Positions 10,499-22,500 of a stretch of DNA of 64,000 bases are shown here, piece after piece; the first letter of the stretch is position 1, and each line of letters starts with the position of its first letter. Under the pieces are notes generated by a model that was given only the letters and a program-made list of their open reading frames with translations, ran no database searches and had not been told where the DNA came from. Position numbers and translations under genes: made by a program. Source of the DNA: Andrena cerasifolii (taxonomy: Eukaryota; Arthropoda; Insecta; Hymenoptera; Andrenidae); contig NC_135121.1 in the NCBI RefSeq assembly GCF_050908995.1, positions 18,848,001-18,912,000 of the forward strand, in the 5' to 3' direction.

Positions 10499-11190
10499 TG
10501 TTGTGGCCAAAATGTCGACTTGTTCTTTGGAGGTTGTAAGACTCCGACGACACAATGTCACACTCCTTGCGGTTTTTTCCACCGCAAGAGTTCACTAATT
10601 GAACGGTGATTGAGGTATGTGGAAGGACAGTGGTGAAATCAAACTGACACTGTAGCGCGTAACAACGTAACACTTAAAATATATTCTGATAAAATTGAAT
10701 GAAAATACTTGTACACTTGAATTTTGGTAAAGTTATAATGTGCGCTGGTAGTGTCTCAGAATGCTGAATGCAATTCTGTCGATGATGATAGTACAGAGGT
10801 TTTGTTCGATCTGGTTTTCCAAGTTGCATTCAGGCTCTACCAAGCCTTTGAAAGCCCTTGCAGGGGTGTGTCTTAAAAAATAAGAGGTGGTAGGCTATTG
10901 CCTATTGGCTGTAAATGATTGTGGCATTGGGCGACGAAACGCACCGGAAAGGGAAACTGAGTTCCACGAAATCGCATCGAACGGCGCGACTCCGTTTGTT
11001 TATGTCGTCTAGAGATACGCGGTCTTGACTCGGCCCAATAGCCCATATTTCACGGCACCGCTGGTAAATAGTTACGTCCCAAGATTTTAGGCCCGGACGG
11101 TCGGCTCAAGTGTTTTGCCACGTGCGGATTGACGAAGCACAGGCCCAGGAAACGCTTCGAATTCAATAATTGTATTTTTCACGCTCAACA
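10499..11190 (-). repeat. 5' LTR of the BEL/Pao element
   Basis: 692 bp, identical by eye to 3827-4518. In element orientation it begins at 11190. TATA-like stretches in element orientation lie near 10735 (TTATAACTT) and 10675-10688 (TATATTTTAAG), late in the LTR, so either could set the transcription start. Which one is used is inference. Confidence 0.97.
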
Positions 11191-11195
11191 CACGT
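11191..11195. repeat. Target site duplication, right copy (CACGT)
   Basis: Exact copy of the five bases at 3822-3826, directly after the right LTR. Removing one copy and the element gives the inferred empty site GAAGCACGTCCC. Confidence 0.93.
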
Positions 11196-12476
11196 CCCTT
11201 ATCACGCGACCATATTCACCGATGCTCCAGGGCGGACGCATCTGCCGAGCCAGCTAGTTTTCGCACGAAAACAGATCCGCGACACTATTTTCGAACTCCA
11301 TTCTCCTGGTCCCGCTTCCGTGATCTCGCTATCTTCCAGGGACGCGAGCCATATCGCGGATGCACATACGACTGCACCGTACCCGCCATGCCTTTCGTCG
11401 GCGCGAATTCGAAACGCGTAAACAATTCTTTCCCATCGACGGCGCACCCTCCCCCGGTCGCCTGGCTTCGCGTTGACTCGTATCACTGGCACCACGCTTC
11501 GCCACGTTTCGAGATAACAGAAAGTCATTTTTCACTTTGGATTTTCACTTTGTGCCACGAAAATACTACAGCAACTGCAATTAACTTCAATCTCAATCCG
11601 CGTCATCCTTGCGACATTAATTCCACCGCGCCAAGTACCCGCGAGGCATCGTAATTTCGATAATTACGCCATCGCTGAACGCGGGACGTTTACGAGCCTC
11701 GTCCTCCTTCCTCTTTCCCCCGTGGCGGGCTCGGTATTCAATAACTCCGTCTCGATAGGAAAGTGATTAAAACGGCACGCAAGCCAATAATCTCGAACAC
11801 GTGCAGCCATATAATTACCAGCTGGACGTAAATCATTGCCCCGGCGTCAGCGCCGTTTCGTGGGTTAAACACACAAACCGCGGCCCCCTAAAAAGTCGTG
11901 GTCGCAGGGACGTATCCTCGCCAATAATCACGCGTAATATTACGTCCGCGAAGAAGACCGAGGGTCTCGCTGGGGCAACGAGATCGCTGCCTCTCCTGCT
12001 GTTCTCCGAATGCCCCGGAGGGGCTGTTGCGCACCCCGATCGCCGTGGTCCCCGTGGTCTAGCTTTAACGCACGCGATTCCACCGAGGTTGCTCTGGCCC
12101 CGCCTGGAAACCGGTCTAACGACCGCGTGTAAACATAATTGTCCGATGATTGGCGGGCCGACGCGAGCTGTTTTAGGGTTGCACAGGCGGTCGTTTAGGA
12201 CCCAGACGTTCCCCCGGGGGTAACGCAACGCTGTGTGTATCTTTAATATATTTTATGCAGCCGAGCGAGGGGGATAAAGCTCGCAATGCCGCGGCGAAAA
12301 TATGCACGCCCACTTCTTCGCCAAGTGTCCCGCGCCCCGGCGCTCTTCTCCCTCTGGGCAACCCTGCGCGAGGATCCGCGCGTTCGAACCCCAGCCCCCC
12401 GATAAAATAACGGAATAATCCTCTGGTATATCGCCGGGACGCTGCGCCATCGCCCGTCGGGCCATTCAATTCGACG
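11196..12476. other. CpG-rich non-coding DNA, no gene recognised
   Basis: GC-rich, with several overlapping open frames of 70-150 codons on both strands, none with a recognisable domain or a clear exon structure. The mutual overlap on opposite strands argues against coding. No RNA gene seen. Confidence 0.5.
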
Positions 12477-12536
12477 GAATCTCGTATCATCTGATGTAGA
12501 GTTAATCCCTCGAGTGGAACAGTGACTGAGCCACCG
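12477..12536. repeat. Dispersed 60-bp repeat, copy 1
   Basis: This block recurs in the same orientation at 13997-14057, about 1.5 kb away. Both share GAATCTCGTATCATC, a one-base indel, then TTAATCCCTCGAGTGGAAC and AGTGNCTGAGCCACCG. Identity is high (only a handful of differences in 60 bases) while flanking sequence diverges quickly. No terminal repeats or target duplications are obvious. It could be a fragment of a dispersed repeat or a duplicated regulatory sequence. Confidence 0.85.
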
Positions 12537-12964
12537 TGAGAGCTGCTGGCTCTCGGGGGGCGGCGAGCCACCGTCGCTGGGAGCGCCGTAGCGTCGAGGG
12601 GCGAAAGAGAGGAGTGGTGAAACAAGGTGGATAGGGGCGGCAGGGTGGTCCCAATAACGTCACCGCTCGGGCTTCCTTCGCCTAATGAGCCGAAAAATTC
12701 ATCGGAACGTGGGAAGGGGTGCGCACTGAGGGCCGATTTAGAGGACTGGTCAGTGGCTTCGGATTACGCGAGGTTCCGAGCGACAGCCGTGATCTGAGGT
12801 TTCGTTGATCCTCGATCGGTGACGTATAGCTTGGAATGTACTGTATCATCTCCTACTCGTTCGCGTTTAGGCGGCGGGTAGGGTGGAAAAGGGGTGGAGA
12901 GTGGAGTGGCGAAGGAAGCGGGGAGCGGAAGCTGTCGATGTGCCTCTTGCACCGAAGCAGGCGT
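12537..12964. other. No gene seen
   Basis: GC-rich at first, becoming mixed. Only short open frames, with no features beyond the start of the neighbouring TTAA element. Confidence 0.5.
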
Positions 12965-13166
12965 TTAAGGTGGGATCCTTGTCTAACAGCTCCAAAAGTA
13001 ACTGATATTTAAATTTTTTTCAAATAACTGTTTGTCATATTGGATCAAACTCTTTTGGGATATGAGGAGGCATCTTTAAACTTGCAGGAAATATTATTTT
13101 TATGTCGATCCTTCTTATTATTTATTATTATTATTATTTTAATGTTACACGAGAATCCCCCCTTAA
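12965..13166. mobile_element. Short TTAA-flanked DNA transposon (MITE-like)
   Basis: About 200 bp bounded by TTAA on both sides. The left end reads TTAAGGTGGGATCC and the right end, reverse-complemented, TTAAGGGGGGATTC, so the outer 10 bases match at 9. The interior is AT-rich with an ATT microsatellite near 13113-13140. TTAA target sites are used by the piggyBac and Kolobok superfamilies; the short imperfect ends make the assignment tentative. Confidence 0.5.
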
Positions 13167-13996
13167 GAAATGAAGATTGTGTTATATGGGCCGACGAGTA
13201 TCTTATGAATAAACGTAGAGGATGGTTTTCTGATACCTATGTATTTTTCAAAGTACAAGACAGCCACTACAGAGGGAAATTTAGGAGATCCGTTATTGTA
13301 GCATTTTTTCACCGTTTCCCCCGTATTTGCTACCATTTTCATTGTATTCAATTTGCTAGAGTATTAGGACGGTCGAAAGTATCTGAATTGAAACATTCCC
13401 TTTGCCCGTAGTCGTATAACAGGATTGGCGAGTTTAAATAATTTTCATCGGCCCAGCGTACGGCCTCCACTGACGGCCGCGCTGATAAAACAGTAGTAGA
13501 TCGTTTATATGCCCGCGTTAAAATAATGTTTATTCCAGCGAAAATATTCATGCGAGTGCCCACAGGGGATAATAGTACGTAAAGGGACAGGCAAAAAGGT
13601 ACACTTGATTATATCGCGTCGCCAGCTCTCATATTTCACTGTTATTCTTCATTTCTGGGGCGGCACGAGCAGCGCCGCCAGGTTCGCGCGATACCAGGGT
13701 ATCTTCTAATTTTCCCCAGCCGACTTCGCTGGTTATCGAGCGAATATTCGCGCGAACACCCAATCGAACTCGCGTTACGCAGCGATCCTGGAAGCCGGGC
13801 TGAAACGATGCCTGCCGTTTCTCACCGCGAAAGAGATGATGGTATAAAACGGCAAAGTCCCCTCGCCAGTTCTGGGGTATCCTTAACGCCCCGCTCCTTC
13901 GTTCTAACGGAAGGAAATTCGCGTGAAATTCTTATAAAAGTAACCGCGACAGCTCCTAATAATACGTGAACCAGCACTGGCGGATTCAGCTGCACC
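13167..13996. other. No gene seen
   Basis: Mixed-composition DNA. A 123-codon plus-strand frame starting at 13040 lies partly in the TTAA element and has no recognisable domain. No RNA gene or clear repeat pair. Confidence 0.5.
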
Positions 13997-14057
13997 GAAT
14001 CTCGTATCATCTTGATATACACTTAATCCCTCGAGTGGAACAGTGCCTGAGCCACCG
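13997..14057. repeat. Dispersed 60-bp repeat, copy 2
   Basis: Same-orientation counterpart of 12477-12536. Differences cluster in the middle (CTTGATATACAC here against CTGATGTAGAG there). The block is flanked downstream by a purine-rich tract not present next to copy 1. Confidence 0.85.
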
Positions 14058-14109
14058 ATTCCCTTGAATTGCGAGCAAAGACCGTGTGACGGAGCAAGGC
14101 CGATGTCTG

Positions 14110-14285
14110 GGACGGATGGGACGGTGAAGGAGGGAGGGAGGAAGGTGAAATCGGTAAGGGAGATCGAGGAACGAAGATGGAGGGCGGAATAGAAATGGGG
14201 GAGGGTAGGGAGCGTGAAAGGGGTAAGGGAGACGGAAGCGGGTGAATGGAAGGTTGGAGGGAGAGAAAGGGATGGAGATCCTCCA
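14110..14285. repeat. Purine-rich strand-asymmetric tract
   Basis: About 175 bp in which the plus strand is dominated by G and A (GGGAGG, GGAAGG and GAGAAAGG-type words) with few pyrimidines. Such tracts mutate easily and keep frames open on the opposite strand; three overlapping Pro/Ser-rich minus-strand frames here (13904-14447) are explained this way. Confidence 0.75.
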
Positions 14286-14790
14286 ATAACAGTCGACCTC
14301 GTATTTCCTTCCATCCGGTGGCCGAAGGAAACTCACGTCGCTGAAACGGAATCTCAATCCCGGGCGGAGACCTGCCGGCTGATATTTGCACCGACGATAT
14401 ACGCGAAGATTGTTTAACGATAGGGGGAGGGAAAGGCTCGTATGCATGCAGCTCGCTAAATGCGTTATGCTGCGGATCAGGCTGGTGGCATGGCTCTTAA
14501 CTGGATTTATTCGAACGTAAGGGAGCCGTGAGGGGTCGCGTATTCCCTCGAAATCCTGAGGATCCTTACGCCGTGACCTGGTACCGGGTTTCCTTTTTTT
14601 TTGTGGATGGAATCCTCGGCGAACATACTGCTCGGATTAGAATTTTAGTTCCGAGGCACTGTGTGTTACCTGGCGAAACCTGGGAAGTGAAAGTGACACG
14701 GAGAATCTGAAGTGACGTGGTTTTATATGTATTTCAGTTTTACAATTGGTAGAACAGTTAAGGGAGAGTTAGATTTTTTTTAAGAAAGTA
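14286..14790. other. No gene seen
   Basis: Mixed-composition DNA with short open frames only. Confidence 0.45.
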
Positions 14791-15034
14791 TTAACCCTCG
14801 TCCGTCCCTCGTATCAATTTGACACAGTTTTTACAAACTAAGTTGTACTGTTCTATTATTATTTGTGATTCGTGTAAATAAGCACTAAGATGTAAACGTT
14901 AACTCATCAATTTGAATAAAAGCATATCGAAAAATAACTGTACACATTGTCATTTCATCGATCTGATACCACTGTGTCAATTTGACACCGAGGAACAGAT
15001 CCAATTCGTTAAATGAGGAACGGAGGAGGGTTAA
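14791..15034. mobile_element. Short TTAA-flanked element, piggyBac-like ends
   Basis: 244 bp. The left end is TTAACCCTCGTCCGTCCCTC and the right end reverse-complemented is TTAACCCTCCTCCGTTCCTC, which is 18 of 20 matching. A second inner match, TCAATTTGACAC on the left and GTGTCAATTTGACACC on the right, is itself palindromic. TTAA duplication with ends starting CCCT fits the piggyBac superfamily. No transposase frame, so non-autonomous. Confidence 0.8.
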
Positions 15035-16024
15035 CATTATTGCACCAGTCATTTTTTTTATCAATTATGTCACATCTTTGGCTATAATACTTACTTTTGG
15101 TATGTAAAAATTTTAGTTGTATAATACAGTTATAGGGGCTGCATCCAGATGCGTCATTCGGTGCGATGATTTGCGGTACCCACTCCCAATTAAACAGATT
15201 TTACCTCACGCCAAAGAGTAAATTAGTTCCTTAAAATATATTAACAAATGCTGTTTTTGGCAGAACCGATTTAAAAGAAGTTAATTTTTAAAGAAATAGC
15301 AGCACTCTAAATGAGACGTTAAATTTTCGGACATAAAATCATGCCTTTTTATACAATAAAAAAACTATAAATCAAATAAAAAATCCATAAGTAATTTATT
15401 CGAGACTTGATTTGTACGAAAGGTAGATACAGGCCATAGAGTAAAGCTTGACACAGTAGCGAATCACATGGCAGCTTATTTGATTGATCGTTATTTAGAG
15501 CTGGTTATCAGTATCAGATTACTCAATATCGTTTACTGATGATACGCGTAGCTCACGAGAAGCCATTGTGTCCGTCAAATATTTACCGGTATACCCGCGG
15601 GTGAAACTTGGAACGGAGTTTCTTTTTGTCTAGAAATAAGTTCTTCGTGGAGTAAACTAGGAGTCGTAAGCACCCACTGGGGTGCCTATATCTCGCGAGG
15701 TTAAGCAGGCGTAACGGTTAATTAGCTCTTACGTTGGCCAGTCTTGATCCAGAAGATTAACAGCGGGGCTAAGAAAAATCTCACTGCCGAACGTCTATTG
15801 CGTCCGTGGTGCGCTTGCACTTTTTATTCGACACTTTTAGTACGATTTAGACAGTCCTCTGATTACTTCTTACTAGCTTCTCAATATTCATGCGACTTAG
15901 TAATAGGTACAAAGAATTTTGAAAAAAGTAGTAGGTATAAAGTATTGGAACCACAGAAAGGCTGGTAAGAAGGCTGTCTCTTTATGGACAGAGTACATAG
16001 TGTTTCCACGTAGTATGATTGAAA
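15035..16024. other. No gene seen
   Basis: AT-rich DNA with only short frames. A stretch at 15660-15740 contains a small hairpin (GCACCCACTGGGGTGC) and a weak resemblance to part of 5S rRNA that was judged insufficient. Confidence 0.5.
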
Positions 16025-16061
16025 ATATATAGAAGAATATATATAGAAGAACACATATTCA

Positions 16062-16117
<56 letters not shown>

Positions 16118-16152
16118 GAATACATATAGAAGAATACATATAGAAGAATATG
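16025..16152. repeat. Compound microsatellite: AT run plus TAGAAGAATACA minisatellite
   Basis: An uninterrupted alternating AT run spans 16064-16114 (about 25 dinucleotides). On both sides are units related to ATATAGAAGAATAC: two to the left (16025-16055) and three to the right (16111-16152). The Ile/Tyr-repeat minus-strand frames crossing it are products of the repeat. Length is likely polymorphic. Confidence 0.95.
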
Positions 16153-18630
16153 TTTCTTTCTCAAAAATTAAATTCTTAGCAGGATCCAAGAATTTTTGAG
16201 TTTCTAATAAGATTGGCTTCTGGGCCTCAAGAGTGATGTAGACCTGCAACTTGTAGGAATTATTTGACAATTAGTTTTACCACGATGATTCCTCGATTAA
16301 GACTATCTAGTTTAATCAATGACACCCATTAGTAAGAGTCAGGAGTCCACTGATAACTCAAGGCCACTAAGGTGTTATTCTGTACCAAATCAATTGGCTA
16401 CGTCCGCCATTACACATGTCGAGCACAGACCGAAGGTGGCACGACCCAAAAGTAGGTGGGCTGATTGTGTTTCGACAATAGTCTCATTGATACACCACAC
16501 GAAATAATAAAAAGAACGTCACTCGAAGCTGTATCCCGAAGCGCTAGATCCCCACTTCGATATTGCCACAGTCATGAAATGAAGAGTACTTGTAGAAAAA
16601 TGTGAATGCCAACAATAAAATTTTCCAGGAGAGAAGAAAAACTTCCCTGACTGTAAATTATTTACGAAATTGGATTTGTTTTGACTGCTAAATATGCTTA
16701 AGTATATATATACTAATCCAAATGCATCACAATCATTTCTATTTTTTTTTTGCATTAAGGGGTTATAGCTAGTCAGGAAGCCGAAAAGAGGCGAATGTTT
16801 GTGAATTTTTTTTGAAAAAGCGGAAGCGTATATTTTTACAGAACTTTTTGCACTTAAAAGAGCATCATTTAAAGAACATTTGGTAATTTTTTGCTAGAAA
16901 AATATTTACGTTTATAATAATAAAAATACAACGACATCCAAGAAGCTTTTTTAAAAACGGTTAGCAAGATATCTAAAAAATTACTGCACCAATCTTTCTG
17001 TTGTTTTGTGGGCTTATTTTTTATATAAAAATCTACTGAATGACGGAGAGATTTTTTCCCCATTGTATAGTTTTCTCCCGAACGCCCATATAGGTACTTC
17101 TACGCATTGTGCAGCGGCACCATCCCCTAGCACTATTGGTAACTTATTTACAAAGGGAAATGGCATTCAAATTCTATACTATAGCATTACACAATTTTGT
17201 TTTAATTTTGGCACTCAGTATTTTTTACAACGACTCTTAAAAAAAAGTTTCGATTTCCATTTCGTGCGGTTCTCCCTCCTCCTCGCAGTGCTTGAATTTC
17301 TTTCGTGGCAAGTGCAACCGTTAATTAACCCGAGCGATCTTCCGTCCCGCGTCGCTTAGCAGCGCATCAGAGTGAAACGTTATATAAGAATTAAATCCTT
17401 GATCCCGACTAACACTTTAAACCTAACGCGACATCCATCTCGTGAACTATAATTCTAACACACCAGACCCCTCGTTTCACTTCTGCCTCGTCAAAAATGA
17501 ATATCCCTTGCTACACCACTCTAAACATTCCAAAAGAAACCTCCCAACCCCAATCAAGCTAAACCACCTCCAGAAGTAACACAAAATCACTTCCCCATTT
17601 CCCCCAACACCTCGAACTCCAAGCAATGATCCACCATTAGACAATAAGACTCCTCGCTCTCCCTCCAAAAAAAAACTGATTTCTATTTCAGTCCCCAGTT
17701 GAACGCTTCAGTCTCGGGGCACTTGCTTAAACAGGCGGAACAAGATTAATTGTCCTCAACAGCGTGCTCGATTCGTTCCGCGAACGAGCTGGCGCGCACG
17801 AAACCACTGGATGACGTCTTCTTTGCGGTGTCAGACACGGGACGTGGATCGTCGATCAGAGACGCTCGACGTCTTTCGATCACGGCAATTGGGGGGAACT
17901 GGTGCGTGTCACTCGGATTCCGATTGTCGGCTGCACAGCGTTAATGCCTCTGTCTACATAGCCCAGGATCGTTCTAAGCGCATTAGGCGAGCACCGTGAA
18001 TCGTATATAAGAGTAACCCACCCCCGAGCCAATCAACCAATCTGGCTCGCACCTATCCACCGATCAACGCCGTGTTTTCTCCCCCGGATCGCCGGATTAA
18101 TTTGTTTCGTGGCGGGGCCGTCTCCACGCTGGGATGAATAAAGGCGGGGAGGTCGCCGGCAGGCCCGGGGGATTATTAACGTCGATGAAAAATTCCGACG
18201 GGGATTCGAAACTCGTTCGCCAACCCTCCAGTCCTATAATCGTTTCCCTCCGACGAGATCTCTTAAGAAGAATCGATGCCGCGTGCTGTACAGTAGTGGA
18301 TACCCTCTTTGAGGAAGTTTGTCTATCGCGATTGGATGCCTTCGATTCAATTTCCCTTTGCTCACTTTCAAGTATGTTTCTTGGTAAGGGATGTGCCGGG
18401 GAACTCACCTAGATGACTTCAAACTTTTCCACCCTTAGATTCTTCGATGGAACTTCGCTCGATTTTACTAAAGCGAGGGGTTGCTAAACAAGGGAGCTCA
18501 CCCTTGTGTTCTATAGAAAGTATTGAAAGCAGTGGTAGAAAATTTTAGTTACTCGAACAATTGTGTGGTGACGCGGAATCCGGCTAGAGTCGAACTGTCT
18601 GTGTGTGTTGTATGATTCATATTGTGTATG
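16153..18630. other. Non-coding, no gene recognised
   Basis: Mostly AT-rich to 17.7 kb, then CpG-rich around 17.75-18.4 kb. At 16755 a TTAA followed by GGGGTTATAGC looks like one end of the TTAA/GGGG-type elements, with no partner found. Short frames only. No RNA gene seen. Confidence 0.5.
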
Positions 18631-19521
18631 TAGGGGAAGGTGGGGTAAAACGGAACGCTTAACTTTGGAGGGTGATAACTTAAAATCGGGAGGAGAAAAA
18701 GACACGAGACTTCAACAGGAGTCTTCAGTGGACCTTAGACTATAGGAAAATCAAAGTTATTGTTAAGAAAAATCTTTGGGAAAGACGGAAAATGAAATTT
18801 ATCGGAGGTATTGAAATCTTCGCCTCGCTGAAATGGTGGGGTAAGACGGAACACCCACTCGAAGACCGTGTAAACGTACAAAATCTTTATTTTTACGATT
18901 TAAAATATATTCATTTATGTTAAAATCTATAAATATATGTTCTAGGTATAACTATTGCAAATAAAATATAAGAAAAATATATATTATACATATAAGAGAA
19001 AATATTTTAGTAGATAACATGAAAATTACGGAGAATAATCAAATATAAATATAATATCGTAAAAGAAGGATAGATCAATACGGTTTGTTTATTATTTTAT
19101 GAAGAAAAATCACGCACAAATGTATCATCTTCCTTTTCAGCACTGGTGCAGGCCTCATGGGCCCACCCTTTACACGCAGTCATTTAGTAAACATTTAATA
19201 TTCACACTTCAGCGCGAGGTAAAGAACTTTTTATATACGTGAAAATGTAGCGTAAGGACTATAGAATCCAACGATGTACCTGCCGTTATTAATTTTCCAA
19301 ATCCAAGTACCGAAAAGTGGTCGAAAGTCCGACGCAATATTGAAACGTCGATACCGGAAATTTGTCCAACCCTCTTAATGGAAAAATAACGCGTGCAGGG
19401 GTCTATGGTCTATCACAAAATGCTACGAGGACCCTTTGGTTCCATGTCACGCGATACCAACTCATTCGCAGCTCTTATCTAACAGAAACATTGGTGTTCC
19501 GTTTTACCCCACTTTCCCCTA
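18631..19521. mobile_element. TA-flanked DNA transposon, non-autonomous
   Basis: About 890 bp between TA dinucleotides. The left end GGGGAAGGTGGGGTAAAACG and the right end, reverse-complemented, GGGGAAAGTGGGGTAAAACG differ at one position in 20, and the match continues with GAAC. A third, internal copy (GGTGGGGTAAGACGGAACAC) lies at 18835-18854. The interior is AT-rich with no transposase frame. TA target and G-rich ends suggest a Tc1/mariner-type derivative; the family is not certain. Confidence 0.82.
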
Positions 19522-22500
19522 TGTGCAGGTTAGGAGAGGCCCACCGTGCGGCGCGCAGCACGAGGAAGTCAGTCGAAATTACAATGTAACGACGAGGAGA
19601 CGTGTGACACCATCAGCTATATTTTTCCCAATTATATTCGTTTATTTTTTCTGTCTACCGAGTCGCGTAACCTGTTACGCCTTTTCCCATCTGATCCCAC
19701 AATTGCTATTCGAACAAAAGCCTGCTTAATTTCTGCCATTAATCTTGATGTATGAACGTTTTACACAGCATCTTTCTCACCCCCCCGTGTCGTAAACGTT
19801 TGGTGGTCGCCGAGCAATTGCCTTCGACACGGAAACAAGATTTCCATCCGCGGTCGGGTTGAATATGGGTAATCAGAATGCGTCGGTGTGCGGGGCGCGC
19901 ACACAGGCCGCGTTTACAACAATGGGAGATCATGCGTGGAGAATGTTCGTACCTTCTTACGAGCAGTTTGAAGGACTCCGTCGCTCGTGCTCCTGCTGCG
20001 GTCCATGAGCCGCACAATAGGGACAATGACATGCATTCTCATAAACTCACCAACGACGGGACCACAGGATACCGCGTAGAGTGTGCCCCCCCTCCGACCT
20101 ACTACCGAAACGTATTCCTGGAAAGCGGAAGAAAGGAATTTTTCGACCTTTACCATCGCGATTGAGGCGCTTTTCTTTCTAGCCACCCGGGAGAACTTCT
20201 GGCTCCTCATTGTTCGCAGGTTGCTGGCGCGGTTCTGTCCTTTCGACGAAGATCAAACTTATGGAAGCCTTTAATCGATCTTCCTTGATAGATTTTATAG
20301 CAGCCGCTTTATAAAACTTCGAGCGGGAAGTGTGGGATCGTCTTAATCGAGGCATGTAGCAGTTCCGTTTGGAGATCGAGCTTCTGATAGACGGAAAGGT
20401 ACTTGCTTTACCGCAGCGGGTCACAGGAACTCGGTCTGCGTGGCATATTTCCCGCACGCCCTGCAAAGTGCACCTTAATTACATGAGAAAACGGCAGGCT
20501 GGCGAAAGGAGGGTCCAAGTTGCGTCGATGGTGGTCCACTTTTCCCGATGCACTCGGCTTTTATTGCAACGATTTTGAAGCAATCTTCTTCTGCCCGTTC
20601 GGCGTGGCAGCGGGAAAAAGAGCAGAGCGGGCCATTCGCATCGCTAGGGACAAGAAAGCCCTGCCGCGCGCTGTTACCCGAACGAATAACGACCGTTCGG
20701 TTGGACGTGGCTCTCCGAGTATACATCATCGTGCTGCTCTGCCCACGGATCATCCCGGCTCTCTTAATTCTTTATGTATGTATTCAATTATATTTGAATA
20801 ATTGGCCACCCCGGCTAGTCGCGGATTAAGCAAACGAACGTTTTATGCGACGCTCGTGCATAAACGAGAGGACATGGTCGCTCGCCGGGTAATCCTTGCC
20901 GAGCCTTCGTTCAACATTCAATGGAAACAGTTGTCGAACACAGCGGGATGTAGATCATTAAACGGCGTTTCTGTTTAAACTGCATTAATGACCGTTCAAA
21001 GCATCGGGCGTTGCCTTCGGTATACTTCTGCTGATATTTCTCTGTATTTTTTATTCCACTCTGCCGGATGTCTCTGGGGCGGCTACGAAACGTCAATAAC
21101 GATAATATCAATATCTCTCCTTGGCGGAGATAGAGTAGACGCGAGCTCATAAGCCCCGACAAGCAAATCTCACGAGAGCACCTGCTGGGTTGACACTCCA
21201 GGCGAGAGTGGCTCACTCTCTCGATCCCCTGTGTGTGGGTTAGATCGTTCCTCTTTATAATCTTCAAACCTTCGCGGTGTACTCGCGGCGAATTGTGTTC
21301 GCCTTTATTCACGGCAGGAAAAACAGTCAAGGTAAAGGTCCCAGTGGCTGGACACGTCCTGGTGATTGGATAGAATCGTGAATTTTTGTTAATATTAAAT
21401 TTAAAAACAATATTCACGAAGCTGGGGAAGCAAAATAATTATCCTTGGTTATTTTTTGTACTAAAGATTAGTGGAACAGTTCGAAAACATGATGTATTAT
21501 TTTTTTTAGGGCTTTTGTTAAAAACATAAAACGAAATATTTATTACACATGAATTATTGGGCCATAAAGTGTAAGAAAAAAGTTATTTCAGATTATTTTT
21601 GTATTAAATTATTTATGATTTTTGTGGTTCTTTAGACCACTGCAGAAAAAATAGCCCAAATGATATTTTCTGTAAACAGCGATGGATCTGAAAAATTAAA
21701 TGTGGTTCTTGTAAAATAATCTTGCCATTATATTCTCTCGGGCCATTTTTTCATATTTAGTATAATTAATTTTTTATACACAATTACAAAGTGCAAATTT
21801 AAATGAGAAAAATTCATTTAACTTTAAACTGCGCTGAATTTTTTATTTTTTGGAAATTAAAAAGAATGGGCCGGGAGACTATAATGGAAAGATTATTTTA
21901 CTGTACCTATTATCGCACCGATTTTCTTCCAGACACAGGTGTAACCCAGCCAAAAACCGCAGAACCATGAACGTAAGGGACTCGAATGAAATGAAAAGGG
22001 GAATCTCTAAACTCTGGCTCTGTCTCCCCGACTTCTCTGTCTAGTTTCGGTAAGTCGTGCTTTAATTGTAAAACCTACCATCACGGTGATTATAGAACGG
22101 CCATCATGAAGTGTTTAATAATTCACATGTAGGATCTCTATTATTAACGATGTATTGGATCTATCTTCAAAATGGTACAAAGTTGATGAAAATTTGTGAG
22201 ATTGTTCTTTCTAATCTCCCTGATGTGCTAAAAAATTTTTAAACGAATTCACTAAATGGTTGCTGAGTTATAATGATTTTAATTTTCACTGATTTTACAC
22301 GTACTGTTATGGAAAGAGACGACCATGACAGATAAGACAGCTGAAAAAATGTTGAACAAATGGTACCAATGGTTTCAAATTTTTTTCACACGTAGTATAT
22401 GGGTAGATGAAAATATCTGCCAAGTTTCAATTGTTTTCACTACACCGTTTTAAAGAAATAAATTATAACTTGAGAAAATTGTGAATTCAGGGCATTTTCG

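Larger units (their letters stand above)
3827..11190 (-). mobile_element. Complete BEL/Pao LTR retrotransposon
   Basis: A 7364-bp element read on the minus strand. Its order is 5' LTR (10499-11190), tRNA-Tyr-type primer binding site, leader, one long gag-pol frame (4835-10027), short 3' untranslated stretch, polypurine tract, and 3' LTR (3827-4518). The LTRs are each 692 bp and I saw no difference on line-by-line comparison. On the minus strand they begin TGTTGAGC and end CACAACA, and the element is flanked by CACGT on both sides. The domain order gag, protease, reverse transcriptase, RNase H, integrase, with an A17-type protease region and a BEL-type integrase C terminus, places it in BEL/Pao. 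No envelope-like frame is present. Identical LTRs and an unbroken frame imply a recent insertion; whether it is active cannot be seen from sequence. Confidence 0.97.

Noticed and set aside
10151..10582. 143-codon frame overlapping the 5' LTR and leader
   Set aside because: Half of it lies in the LTR and it has no known domain; the element's proteins are fully accounted for by the gag-pol frame.
15660..15740. Possible 5S rRNA fragment (GGTTAAGCAGGCG)
   Set aside because: Only short words match; the required overall 120-base structure is missing.
15982..16270. Ile/Tyr-repeat frames on the minus strand
   Set aside because: They are translations of the AT microsatellite and its flanking minisatellite.
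20911..21417. 168-codon minus-strand frame
   Set aside because: No recognisable domain, mixed-composition translation and no splice or start context; length is possible by chance in 64 kb.
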